From assembly GCF_020089865.1 (NCBI RefSeq), contig NZ_JAIRBM010000007.1, forward strand, positions 186,001-250,000: DNA of 64,000 nt, written 5' to 3'. Below, in pieces: positions 29,960-38,875 of the stretch. This DNA comes from Microvirga puerhi (GTDB lineage Bacteria; Pseudomonadota; Alphaproteobacteria; Rhizobiales; Beijerinckiaceae). Position numbers and translations under genes: made by a program. Below the pieces are notes generated by a model. The model had not been told where the DNA came from. It ran no database searches and was given only the letters and a program-made list of their open reading frames with translations. Positions within the stretch are counted from its first letter, which is position 1. Each line of letters opens with the position of its first letter.

Positions 29960-31128
29960 GACTGTCTCAAAACACGTTGAATGACCGCATCACTGAGCCG
30001 GGTGCGCCCGGCCACATGCTGCATGGCGGCTGGCCATGCCTGGAAGAGGCGAACGAAGCAGGATTGTGCCATTGGTCGGCCACTCGCCCCGTGGATCAGG
30101 CTGGCGATCCGAAACTGCCGGTGAATATCGACACGAAGCTGTCGATGAAAGACATCGCTCCTGCGGCCATATTGGAGGTAGGACGTTGCCGCAGCGAGGC
30201 CGGTATGCAGCGCGATCGCCATTCCATCGCCCGTGAACGAAGGGATGACCGCGAACTGATCACCAAGCCTGAACAACCCTTCGGGCTCCGAGCAAGGGGC
30301 ATAAACAAAACCATATGGGAGATGAGAGATCGCGAGTGGCTTAGAGAACGCCATCACGGCTCCCTCCAGTCGCATGGCAAGATGAGGGCAGTGCTCGAAA
30401 AGGTATTCTCGTAGTCCGCTCCAGCTCCTGCCGGCGGCATCGAACGATTGCCGGCTGATGAGAAGGCACAGGTTTGCAAGCCCGCCCTCGATCATCTGCA
30501 ATCCGGCATAGCCCCCGGGAAAGAGCAAAATCTCCACGGTGCCTTGGAGGGCGTCCTGCTGACGCTCAAGAAGGGTGGCGTGCATCTTGAAACCGATCAG
30601 ATCATCGCGAAACCCTTCGATCGGGCGCTTCGCACCACGAAGATCGTGCTTTCCGGTTGCAAGAAAGACCGTCCGGGCCCTCAGTTGCGAGCTGTCGCCT
30701 GAAAGACAGCAGCTTCGGTCCCGGAAATCGATGCTGCGTATCGTCATGCCGCGGCTGAGTGTTGCGCCGGCAGCGGCAGCTTGGGCCAGCAGCGCTTCGT
30801 CCAGGATCTTGCGCGAAAGGCCTCTTGCGCGAAACGGCAGATCCGCCTCTGCGATCGAATGGCCGCGAACGACCCGGACAGATGAGATTTCGCTGGCACC
30901 AAGGAGGTCCAGGTCGATTCCGAGGCGCGTGAGATATCTCTGTGCCTCGATGCTGAGAAATTCGCCGCAGACCTTATGGTGCGCCTCGCTCGTTCGCTCG
31001 ACGAGGAGAACCTGACGACATCCTGCTTCGGCAAAGCGGCAGGCGGCGGCGGCACCCGCCGGCCCTCCGCCGACGATCACCACATCGTTTACGGATTCGG
31101 CGGAGGTCACTTTAATCTGCTCACGCAT
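29956..31128 (-). CDS. FAD-dependent oxidoreductase, geranylgeranyl reductase/aromatic hydroxylase type
   Basis: The 390-residue flavoprotein has the dinucleotide motif GGGPAG at residues 20-25, the CGEF motif near residue 54 that is typical of the geranylgeranyl-reductase-like group, and a GDG motif in PSFTGDGMAIALHTG near residue 305. In related type III PKS operons such a protein hydroxylates the phenolic ring to a quinol. It overlaps the preceding methyltransferase gene by 22 bases and the next by four, which implies coupled expression. Substrate is inferred only. Confidence 0.83.
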   Translation of the reverse strand: MREQIKVTSAESVNDVVIVGGGPAGAAAACRFAEAGCRQVLLVERTSEAHHKVCGEFLSIEAQRYLTRLGIDLDLLGASEISSVRVVRGHSIAEADLPFRARGLSRKILDEALLAQAAAAGATLSRGMTIRSIDFRDRSCCLSGDSSQLRARTVFLATGKHDLRGAKRPIEGFRDDLIGFKMHATLLERQQDALQGTVEILLFPGGYAGLQMIEGGLANLCLLISRQSFDAAGRSWSGLREYLFEHCPHLAMRLEGAVMAFSKPLAISHLPYGFVYAPCSEPEGLFRLGDQFAVIPSFTGDGMAIALHTGLAAATSYLQYGRRSDVFHRQLRVDIHRQFRIASLIHGASGRPMAQSCFVRLFQAWPAAMQHVAGRTRLSDAVIQRVLRQS

Positions 31129-31823
31129 AGTCGAAAGGGAACGTGCCAGGAGATTTCGACGACCGAGGGATCGATCCCGGCCTCATCGATGATCTCTTCC
31201 CAATCGTTCCGCCGAAAGCTGCGGGCAATCGACACGGGTCCGTCGTGCTGCACGAAGCGATGCCAGTGGGCGAGGCGCGAGAGCAGGCGAAATGCATGGA
31301 TCGGGATGGCGTGGCGATGAAGATCGGCGATGAACCAGCCTCGGGTCGCCGTATCTTCCATCCAGCGGACGAAGGCGACAAGTTCCTGCTCAGTCATATG
31401 GTGTGCTGTCTGAGAGCAGAGCACGATATCAATCGGGTCCTCTGGGACGAAATTGAAGACGTTCCCCGTCAGATAGGTGATCGGCATGCCGGGAGGCGTC
31501 GCAGCCCGAGCGATGGTTTCGCTGAAGGGGTTGAGATCGATGCCTACGAGATTTACGGCGCGGCCGTGGCGCATGCTCCAGCGATGAATATGCCGCAGCA
31601 GATCGCCGTAGCCGTAGCCGACATCGAGGATCGTCAGCGGCTGTCCAGGCGGTTGCCGGCGGAACACGTGATCAAGCCATGCGAGGACGGGACGATGGGT
31701 GAGGGTGACGATGTTCACCTGCGACAGGTCTTTCAAGCAACCGTGGTAATCCTCGATGGATACGGCTTCGGTATCCATGAGCTCCGTCTCTCGGCTGCGT
31801 CGGGATAGATCAAGGCTCGTCAT
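31107..31823 (-). CDS. SAM-dependent methyltransferase, second of the type III PKS operon
   Basis: The 238-residue class I methyltransferase has SAM motif I ILDVGYGYGDL at residues 65-75, an acidic residue at the end of strand 2 (VGIDLNP) and the SQTAHHMTEQEL segment. Proteins of this type often stand next to type III polyketide synthases. It begins three bases after the PKS stop and runs 22 bases into the flavoprotein gene. An internal ATG at 31778 is an alternative start. Confidence 0.85.
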   Translation of the reverse strand: MTSLDLSRRSRETELMDTEAVSIEDYHGCLKDLSQVNIVTLTHRPVLAWLDHVFRRQPPGQPLTILDVGYGYGDLLRHIHRWSMRHGRAVNLVGIDLNPFSETIARAATPPGMPITYLTGNVFNFVPEDPIDIVLCSQTAHHMTEQELVAFVRWMEDTATRGWFIADLHRHAIPIHAFRLLSRLAHWHRFVQHDGPVSIARSFRRNDWEEIIDEAGIDPSVVEISWHVPFRLCVSRLK

Positions 31824-31826
31824 AGC

Positions 31827-32909
31827 TCAGCGCATCAGCTCGAAGCGGAAGGTTTCCGCGACCAAGCCGGGCCCGAAGGCCATTCCGAAGCCCCGTGCGG
31901 TCCCAGTCCACGATTGCATCATGCGACCGAGGACGAACATGAGAGTCGCCGACGACATGTTTCCGAAATCCCGCAAGACGCTCCTCGACCAGCGCAAGGC
32001 ATCCGGTGCGAGATCCAAGCCCTGCTCAACCGCATCGAGAACTGTTCGTCCTCCGGCGTGTACCGCCCAGAGATCGAAATCATCCTTGCCTTCCCCACGG
32101 AAGATCCCCTGGTCATCATTGCGCTCGGCCTCGCGACGAAGCGCATGTGAGATCTGTGCCGGAACTTCACCGGACAATGTCATCTCGAACCCGGCATTGC
32201 CGATGCGCCAAGTGATCAAATCCCGCGTGTCCGGAATGGTCGCGACGCGGAAGTCCTTGAGGGCTATTCCCTCAGGTCGGGACGTCACGAGACTTGCCGC
32301 GCAGCCATCACCGAAGAGGAGGGCGCTCAGCAGAACCTCGATGTTCGACGTTTCTTGGAGATGCAACGTGCAGAGCTCGATATTGACCACCAGCACCTTT
32401 GCCAATGGTTCCGAGCGCACGATGTGATGTGCGAGCTTCAGCGCGTTGACGGCGGCGGCGCATCCCATGAAACCGACCATCGTGCGCTCGACTGACGGAT
32501 CGAGAACGAGTGCGTCCATCAGCTGCTGATCGAGGCCAGGCGCCGTGAAACCTGTGCAGGAGGCGACGATCAGGTGCGTGATCGATCCTAGTTCATCGTC
32601 AAGTTGAAGTCCCGCGACGGCCTCTTCCGCGAGCTTGACCGCGTGAGTTTCAAAATGAGCCATGCGTGGGCCGGTCCCTGCAAAAAGACCCGGCCGGTAG
32701 AATCCTTGGCGGTCGGCCCCGACTTCAGGCTGTTCGGCGGGCTGAAGGGTGGAGTAGCGATGCTCGATGTCGGACCGCTGAACCATTCGCTTGAACAGGA
32801 TCTTGGTTTTCCGGTCAGGCAGAAACTGGTCGACGAAATCGATGAAGGTTCCGTGCACATCGTGCGTCGGAACGGCCGTCCCGATACGGTTGATATAGGC
32901 GCCTGTCAT
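31827..32909 (-). CDS. type III polyketide synthase (chalcone synthase-like)
   Basis: The 360-residue homodimer-type enzyme has the complete catalytic triad: Cys118 in VASCTGFTAPGLD, His284 in WAVHAGGRTVLD and Asn317 in DFGNMSSATL. It should extend a starter acyl-CoA with malonyl-CoA and cyclise it to a resorcinol, pyrone or related ring. It leads the operon with two methyltransferases and a flavoprotein, which points to a methylated phenolic or quinone lipid. Starter and ring type are unknown. Confidence 0.93.
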   Translation of the reverse strand: MTGAYINRIGTAVPTHDVHGTFIDFVDQFLPDRKTKILFKRMVQRSDIEHRYSTLQPAEQPEVGADRQGFYRPGLFAGTGPRMAHFETHAVKLAEEAVAGLQLDDELGSITHLIVASCTGFTAPGLDQQLMDALVLDPSVERTMVGFMGCAAAVNALKLAHHIVRSEPLAKVLVVNIELCTLHLQETSNIEVLLSALLFGDGCAASLVTSRPEGIALKDFRVATIPDTRDLITWRIGNAGFEMTLSGEVPAQISHALRREAERNDDQGIFRGEGKDDFDLWAVHAGGRTVLDAVEQGLDLAPDALRWSRSVLRDFGNMSSATLMFVLGRMMQSWTGTARGFGMAFGPGLVAETFRFELMR

Positions 32910-33115
32910 GCTTCACCCGTGCGATGAGCCCCCACTCGTCAAGCAAAACACATTGGCATGGCTGAAAATTCACGATCTCCCCGCGACGTGCAGTCACAAG
33001 CCCGTGAGACCCCCGACCGGAAGTGATGATCCCGGGTCCGCAATGCCCCGGAAACCGAATGAACCACTCCCCGCGCGGTGAGTTGATGGCCCATGCCCTC
33101 TGGAGGAAAGCGAAC

Positions 33116-34120
33116 ATGAAGCCGAGCGACGATGGACTGGTGTCACGGCGCGTCCTGGTTGGCAGTGCCGCGGCTGGGGTAGCCGCGGCTGCGGTTCCTG
33201 CCGCCGCTCAGGGAGGAGGGGCCAGCACAGGGGGTAGCGTCGCCAAGAATGATCCCAGGACGAGATATCCCAAACCGCCTTTTCCCTCGCAGTCGCAACC
33301 TTGGCCCGGACTTGCCGGAAAGATGGATCCGCGCCCGGATCACGGCGAGACGAGCTATAGGGGTTCCGGACGTCTTCAGGGCCGTAAGGCTCTGATCACG
33401 GGCGGAGACTCCGGCATGGGCCGCGCGGCTGCAATCGCCTTCGCGCGGGAGGGAGCCGACGTTGCCATCAGCTATCACGCAGATGAAGAGCCCGATGCCC
33501 GAGAAGTCATCGCGCTGATCCAGAAGGAGGGGCGAACGGCAGTGGCGCTGCCTGGCGATGTCCGCGATGAAGCCTGGTGTCAGCGTTTGGTCGCAGAGGC
33601 GGTGCGCCAGCTCGGCGGTCTCGATATTCTCGTCAACAATGCCGGTCGGCAGCAGCAGCGTGCTTCGCTGCTCGATATCTCCTCCGATGATTTCGATGCG
33701 ACCATCAAGACGAATATCTATGCCATGTTCTGGCTGACGAAGGCGGCGTTGCCGCATATGAGTGCAGGCTCTGCGATCATCCAGACCACATCCGAGCAGG
33801 CCTACGACCCTTCCGCAAACCTCGTGGACTACGCCATGACGAAGGCGGCCATGATGAACTTTACCAAGTCGCTGGCGAAGCAGCTCGGTCCCCAAGGGAT
33901 CCGCGTGAACGGCGTTGCTCCAGGGCCGATCTGGACGCCTCTCCAGGTGAGCGGCGGTGCGACGCAGGAAAAGCTTCAACAGTTCGGCGGCGACACGCCC
34001 CTCGGTCGTCCCGGGCAGCCGGCCGAGCTGGCGTCGATCTATGTGCAGCTCGCCGCAGCCGACGCAAGTTATGCAACCGGCCAGGTTTATGGTGCGGCAG
34101 GCGGAGGTGGGCAGCCTTAG
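33116..34120 (+). CDS. short-chain dehydrogenase/reductase with Tat-type signal
   Basis: The 334-residue protein has a twin-arginine-like leader (Arg11-Arg12, hydrophobic 13-31, AQ at 31-32), a linker rich in Pro, then a classical SDR domain with TGGDSGMG at 95-102, NNAG near residue 180, and the active-site Ser (TTSEQAY) and YAMTK. The SDR part resembles the YghA group. GGAGGA precedes the ATG at 33116. It is divergent from the type III PKS operon, with 206 bases between starts. Export by Tat is a prediction. Confidence 0.82.
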   Translation: MKPSDDGLVSRRVLVGSAAAGVAAAAVPAAAQGGGASTGGSVAKNDPRTRYPKPPFPSQSQPWPGLAGKMDPRPDHGETSYRGSGRLQGRKALITGGDSGMGRAAAIAFAREGADVAISYHADEEPDAREVIALIQKEGRTAVALPGDVRDEAWCQRLVAEAVRQLGGLDILVNNAGRQQQRASLLDISSDDFDATIKTNIYAMFWLTKAALPHMSAGSAIIQTTSEQAYDPSANLVDYAMTKAAMMNFTKSLAKQLGPQGIRVNGVAPGPIWTPLQVSGGATQEKLQQFGGDTPLGRPGQPAELASIYVQLAAADASYATGQVYGAAGGGGQP

Positions 34121-34269
34121 AAGGATTTGGGCTTTTCGTCGAAATGCACGGCGTGGCCATACGGCCGTTCAGAGACCGGCTCGCAGGTTGGGCGCATTGC
34201 TCCGCAAGCGCGAAGTCGGCTTTGCGCGAGCGCTTGCCGTCATGCCTGGCAGTGAAGTTTCTGGGTTGA

Positions 34270-34359
34270 TGGCGGAGGGGGTGGGATTCGAACCCACGGT
34301 GGGCTTGCACCCACGGCGGTTTTCAAGACCGCTGCCTTAAACCACTCGGCCACCCCTCC
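34270..34359 (-). tRNA. tRNA-Ser (anticodon TGA)
   Basis: The reverse complement folds as a 90-base class II tRNA: acceptor GGAGGGG/CCCCTCC, D-arm with GGTTTAAGGC, anticodon loop CTTGAAA giving TGA, a long variable arm (GTGGGTGCAAGCCCAC) and the T-loop GTTCGAATC. The CCA end is encoded (34270-34272). The long variable arm and the anticodon fit serine and read UCN codons. Confidence 0.95.
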
Positions 34360-34803
34360 GGACGCACGGAACTCTCCTAAACGAAGAGCCGTCCCGCTGC
34401 TGGCTGTCTAAGGCCGTCGCCCGGGAGACGTCAACTCATCGGCTCGTTTTTGTCGACCATTCGAGTCGCCTAAAGAGGCGTCAATGTAGCTCGATCACCT
34501 GTCGCGTCGCTCCAGCAAGGTGCCTTTTGCATGATCGCCGAGACGGCGCTCAAGCTTGCTCTTGACCGATGCGACAGTGTTTGTGAATTGTGGCTAAACA
34601 TTGCGTTTCTCATGAAATGACGATCGTAAGCAATTGATAAACAGGCAATATTTTCCGTCGTTAACAATGTTCTCACTGTGGCGCCTTGGCTATTGACAGC
34701 CAGGCCGTTTAACTCTTTTTTAGCAGGTCAAAATGCACTTACTCGATGTTCGGGACCTACCGGACCGCCGCAAACCAATGCGGGCAAGGGGATGCGAGGC
34801 GAT
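34360..34803. other. gene-free stretch before rlpA
   Basis: These 444 bases hold the tRNA-Ser promoter side (minus strand) and the rlpA upstream region. The second half is markedly AT-rich. A possible sigma-70 promoter for rlpA is TTGACA at 34693-34698 followed after 17 bases by a weak TTTTTT. I see no further gene, repeat or strong hairpin. Confidence 0.5.
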
Positions 34804-35817
34804 ATGGCTTGTGATCGCGCTGAGTCGAAGACGGGGGCGAAGGGGCAGGATGCATCCTTCAACCATCAGACCATCCTCCGCGCTGCGGGGGTAGTCGCCA
34901 TCGCGCTGACTGCTGCGAACTGCTCCAACAACAGAAGCGCCATCGATCCCAAATACGGCGTTGCGCCGAGCCCGCGTGTCGTTGCAGACGGAGAGCCCGT
35001 GCCAAAGGGTGGCGGACGGGAACTCGTCGGCAAGCCTTACGTAATTGCTGGCCGAACCTATGTGCCGCGGGAGAATCCCGTCGGCTATTCGGGCGTCGGC
35101 CTCGCGTCCTGGTACGGCTCGAACTTCCACGGCCGTCGGACCGCGAATGGCGAGGTCTTCGACAGGGTGTCGGTGGCTGCTGCCCATACGACGATGCCGC
35201 TGCCAAGCTATGCGCGCGTCACCAATCTCCAGAACGGTCATTCCATGATCGTTCGCGTGAATGATCGCGGCCCGTTCCATGGCAACCGGATCATCGACGT
35301 TTCCGAACGCGCCGCTCTCGCTCTGGGATTCAAGCAGGCCGGGACGGCCCGGGTGAAGGTCGATTACGTCGGTCCGGCCTCTACCAATGGCAGCGATGAT
35401 CGGATCCTGTTGGCCAGCTTGAAAACGGACGGAACTGCCGCTTCGCTGAACAAGCTTGGCCCGGCTCCGACGATGATTGCTTCTGCCACGCCACGGCCGG
35501 CCAGCCCGGTCGAGGCTGTGGCACTCCGGACGGCCCCGCCGTCCGATGGCGTTGCCAGCGCCTTCGCTTCGGCGACCGAGGAGCCTCGGGTGGTGGCCTC
35601 GGCCGGTCGTATTCCTCTTCCGCCGGAACGCCCGTTCGATCTCGGGACGATCCCCGGAGCCGTTACGCCGGTTACGGTCAGTTCACTCTCGCCGAGCGTC
35701 CTGCCGCCCTCTCGCCCTGTGGTCGCTGGGCTTTACTATGCTCCGGAGACGGCGAAGGCCGGGTTCCAGAAGAGCGAGGCGTTCAAGCCGCTCGACCAGA
35801 GCCGCTTCCTGCGCTGA
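34804..35817 (+). CDS. rlpA: septal ring lytic transglycosylase RlpA family protein
   Basis: The protein of about 337 residues has a hydrophobic export segment at about 26-42, and the double-psi beta-barrel RlpA domain at about 95-185 with ASWYGSNFHGRRTANGE, VRVNDRGPF and IDVSERAA. RlpA acts on denuded glycan at the division site. The C-terminal half is Pro/Ala-rich with no SPOR domain. A cysteine (ANC) follows the export segment, but Asn at -1 makes it a poor lipobox. Start is uncertain: 34804 has GAGG upstream; 34792 and 34678 are alternatives. Confidence 0.85.
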   Translation: MACDRAESKTGAKGQDASFNHQTILRAAGVVAIALTAANCSNNRSAIDPKYGVAPSPRVVADGEPVPKGGGRELVGKPYVIAGRTYVPRENPVGYSGVGLASWYGSNFHGRRTANGEVFDRVSVAAAHTTMPLPSYARVTNLQNGHSMIVRVNDRGPFHGNRIIDVSERAALALGFKQAGTARVKVDYVGPASTNGSDDRILLASLKTDGTAASLNKLGPAPTMIASATPRPASPVEAVALRTAPPSDGVASAFASATEEPRVVASAGRIPLPPERPFDLGTIPGAVTPVTVSSLSPSVLPPSRPVVAGLYYAPETAKAGFQKSEAFKPLDQSRFLR

Positions 35818-35891
35818 TAGAGCCTCCAAGCGTCGGCGTTGACACGCCGAAACCGTGCTACAGATTCCAGTTCTCCTAGGGGAAGGGCTGG

Positions 35892-37112
35892 ATGATGATT
35901 CGTGGTTGCCACTGCCTTTACGAAGCTCGCGCCTACGTTGCGCTTGTTTTCAGCCTCTTTGCGGCGCTTTTTCTGGCGCCTCAGGAGGCGAGGGCGGATT
36001 CCTTTCAGACGACCGCCCCGACTGCGATTCTCGTCGACGCCGATAGCAAGGCCGTTCTCTTCGAGAAGAACGCCGACGAATTGGTCGCCCCGGCGAGCAT
36101 GGCAAAGATCATGACTGCCGAAATCGTCTTCAATGAATTGAAGAGCGGTCGGCTGACCATGGATACGGAGTTCGGGATTTCCGAACATGCGTGGCGTGCA
36201 GGTGGCGCCGGTTCCGGCGGCTCGTCGATGTTCGCAAAGGTGAACACGAATGTCCGCCTGGAGGATCTGCTACGCGGGCTAATTGTTCAATCGGGGAATG
36301 ATGCCGCTATTGCGATCGCCGAGGGCATTTCGGGAACCGAGGACAATTTTGCGCGTCGCATGACCGACCGGGCACGCGAGCTCGGCTTGACCAAATCCAC
36401 GTTTCGCAATCCGACCGGCTATGGCGATCCCGCTCAGAAAGTGACCGTACGTGAGCTGTCGAAGCTCGCGCTTTACATCATCGAGACTTATCCCGATCTC
36501 TACAAGATGTTCGGAGAACGTGAATTCACCTGGAACAAGATCCGCCAGCTGAACCGAAACCCATTGTTCGCCTTCAATATCGGGGCTGACGGCCTGAAGA
36601 CCGGATACATTGAGGAGTCGGGCTATGGACTCGTTGGTTCCGCCGTTCAGAACGGGCAGCGCCTTGTCGTGGTGGTCAACGGCCTCAAGACCGCCAAGGA
36701 CCGCGCGGCGGAGTCCCGCAAGCTCTTGGACTGGGGGTTCCGCGCCTTCGAAGCCCGCCAGCTCTTCCAGGAGGGTCAAGTGGTCGGCGAGGCCCAGGTC
36801 TTCGGTGGGGACCAGCGATCGCTCCCGCTTGTCTCCAAGCGCCCTGTTCGTGTACTCGTGCCTCGCGGCGAGACGGAGCGGGTAACTGCCCGTGTGGTCT
36901 ATGTCGGCCCGCTCAAGGCGCCGATCCAGAAGGGAACCGAGGTGGCCAAGCTTCAGGTGAACAGGGGCGATATGAAGGCCGTCGAGGTTCCTCTCTACGC
37001 CGATGAGGACGTGCAGGTCGGAACGTTGAGCCAGCGTGCCCTGGACGGTTTGATGGAATTCAGCACCGGCTGGGCGCGCCGGGCCTTTTCGAGCCTGCTC
37101 GAACGTATTTGA
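35892..37112 (+). CDS. D-alanyl-D-alanine carboxypeptidase (penicillin-binding protein 5/6 type)
   Basis: This periplasmic enzyme trims the terminal D-Ala from peptidoglycan pentapeptides. The 406-residue protein has a signal peptide ending near residue 35 (ARA-D), the SxxK nucleophile motif SMAK (69-72), SGN (134-136) and KTG (236-238), followed by the PBP5 C-terminal beta domain and a terminal amphipathic helix for membrane binding. It shares one base with the tmk start (TGATG). Confidence 0.94.
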   Translation: MMIRGCHCLYEARAYVALVFSLFAALFLAPQEARADSFQTTAPTAILVDADSKAVLFEKNADELVAPASMAKIMTAEIVFNELKSGRLTMDTEFGISEHAWRAGGAGSGGSSMFAKVNTNVRLEDLLRGLIVQSGNDAAIAIAEGISGTEDNFARRMTDRARELGLTKSTFRNPTGYGDPAQKVTVRELSKLALYIIETYPDLYKMFGEREFTWNKIRQLNRNPLFAFNIGADGLKTGYIEESGYGLVGSAVQNGQRLVVVVNGLKTAKDRAAESRKLLDWGFRAFEARQLFQEGQVVGEAQVFGGDQRSLPLVSKRPVRVLVPRGETERVTARVVYVGPLKAPIQKGTEVAKLQVNRGDMKAVEVPLYADEDVQVGTLSQRALDGLMEFSTGWARRAFSSLLERI

Positions 37113-37786
37113 TGACCGGACGCTTCATTACATTCGAGGGGGGAGAGGGGGCTGGCAAGTCGACCCAGATCGAGCGGCTCAAGCGCCGCTTGTCCGAGGC
37201 TTCGCAGAAGGTCATCGCCACTCGAGAGCCCGGAGGCTCACCACGCGCGGAGGAAATCCGATCCTTCATCTTGAGCGGGAGAGCAAAGCCCCTGGGATCT
37301 TTCGCGGAGGCGCTGCTCTTTTCGGCTGCCCGCATCAATCACATCGACAAGACAATCGTCCCCGCCTTGTCGAGCGGCACACATGTACTGTGCGATCGAT
37401 TCGCCGATTCCACGAAGGCCTATCAGGGGGCTGTAGGGCAGGTGGACAGCGGGCTTATCGACAGCCTGGCACGCATTGCACTCAAAGGGCTGCGGCCTGA
37501 TGTGACCTTCATTCTCGATTTGCCGGCAGAGATCGGCCTCTCTCGAGCTGGACAGCGGCAAGCGGGTAAGGGCGAGCGAGCGGACCGGTTCGAGCAGGAG
37601 GATTTCGCTTTTCACCATGCCCTACGAGATGCCTTTCTGGCCATTGCCAGGGGAGCGCCGGAGCGTTGCGTAGTCATCGATGCCAGCGAAGATCCTGATC
37701 GGGTCGAGGGCGCGATCTGGAGCGCCCTCAGCACGAGACTGCCGGATCTGACGCAATCCGAGACGAGAGCCGCCGATGTCGCGTGA
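37112..37786 (+). CDS. tmk: thymidylate kinase
   Basis: Tmk phosphorylates dTMP to dTDP. The 224-residue protein has the P-loop FEGGEGAGKST (residues 8-18), the DR motif CDRFADSTKAYQG and a lid with RAGQRQAGKGERADRFE. The ATG at 37112 overlaps the last base of the previous stop codon; a TTG one codon earlier is possible. It overlaps holB by 11 bases. Confidence 0.97.
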   Translation: MTGRFITFEGGEGAGKSTQIERLKRRLSEASQKVIATREPGGSPRAEEIRSFILSGRAKPLGSFAEALLFSAARINHIDKTIVPALSSGTHVLCDRFADSTKAYQGAVGQVDSGLIDSLARIALKGLRPDVTFILDLPAEIGLSRAGQRQAGKGERADRFEQEDFAFHHALRDAFLAIARGAPERCVVIDASEDPDRVEGAIWSALSTRLPDLTQSETRAADVA

Positions 37787-38837
37787 CATGATCGGTTCGG
37801 ACGAACCCGACCGGGTTGACGGTGCGCCGCACCCCCGTGAGCAGTTCGCTTTTTTCGGTCATGAGGAAGGAGCGGCGGCCTTTATCGAAGGGCTGCGGAG
37901 CGGCCGGCTTCATCATGCTTGGCTGATCGGAGGGCCACAAGGGATTGGCAAGGCGACCCTGGCCTATCGCGTGGCCCGCGCCGTCCTTGGTATCAGCCCG
38001 GCCGGCAGTCCGCCTGCGAACCTCGATGTGCCGCCGGAAGCCAGCGTGTCACGCCAGATTGCAGCCTTGTCCCACCCCAATCTCGCGGTTCTCCGGCGCG
38101 CCCCGGGAACGGACAAGAAAGCCGCATCGGCCACGATCCCCGTCGATGCCGTCCGACGAGCGCTCGCGACATTTGCATCCACGGCAGCGGATGGCGGCTA
38201 TCGCGTCTGCATCGTCGACAGCGCCGAGGATCTGACCATCGCCAGCGCCAATGCGCTCCTGAAGGTCATCGAAGAGCCGCCGCCGCGCTCGCTCTTCCTG
38301 ATCGTCAGCCACGCCCCCCAGCGGCTCCTGCCCACGATCCGGTCCCGATGCCGGCGGCTGCAACTGCGTCCACTTGACAGCACCAGTGTCCGCGCCGTGC
38401 TCGAATCCCTTGGCCCACCCTGGGGAGAGATGCCGCCGGATGTCGTCGATCAGGCCCTCCAGCTCGGCGAAGGATCTGTCCGGCGGACCTTGGAATTGCT
38501 GGATACGGACAAGGTGGCGCTCATCGGCCAAGTGACCCGGCTGCTGGATCTTCTTCCGCGGGCGGAGACCCGACAAATTCTGCCGCTTGCCGAGGCTCTC
38601 GCCCGAAAGGATGCAGAGGACGATTACGAGCTCATGCTCGAAACGGTGCAGCGGTGGGTCTCGGAGCGCCTCCACGCCCAGGCTGGCCTGGGTGCGCAGC
38701 GCCTTGCGCCTTTGGTGGAGGTATGTGAGAAGATCGGCCGCTCGGCGCGAGAGATCGACGTCTTCAACCTCGACCGCCGGCCCTTCATCCTGACGCTGTT
38801 CGACGACCTTGCCGACGCGGTTCGGCGGGCGGCCTAG
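37776..38837 (+). CDS. holB: DNA polymerase III subunit delta'
   Basis: HolB is part of the clamp-loader complex. The 353-residue AAA+ protein has [19 protein letters not shown] near residue 47, an SRC-type motif in TIRSRCRRL near residue 190 and sensor-region sequences typical of delta'. It lies between tmk and metG, the conserved alphaproteobacterial order, and overlaps tmk by 11 bases. Confidence 0.93.
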   Translation: MSRDMIGSDEPDRVDGAPHPREQFAFFGHEEGAAAFIEGLRSGRLHHAWLIGGPQGIGKATLAYRVARAVLGISPAGSPPANLDVPPEASVSRQIAALSHPNLAVLRRAPGTDKKAASATIPVDAVRRALATFASTAADGGYRVCIVDSAEDLTIASANALLKVIEEPPPRSLFLIVSHAPQRLLPTIRSRCRRLQLRPLDSTSVRAVLESLGPPWGEMPPDVVDQALQLGEGSVRRTLELLDTDKVALIGQVTRLLDLLPRAETRQILPLAEALARKDAEDDYELMLETVQRWVSERLHAQAGLGAQRLAPLVEVCEKIGRSAREIDVFNLDRRPFILTLFDDLADAVRRAA

Positions 38838-38875
38838 AGAGTCGTCGGGACGCATCGTTCGAGCAAGGATCTACC

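Noticed and set aside
32910-33115. EcfG-type promoter (GGAAC-N16/17-CGTT) before the SDR gene
   Set aside because: GGAAAC near 33050 is imperfect and no matching -10 element stands at the right distance.
34270-34359. tRNA-Ser as an integration site for a mobile element
   Set aside because: No integrase gene or direct repeat of the tRNA 3' end was seen nearby.
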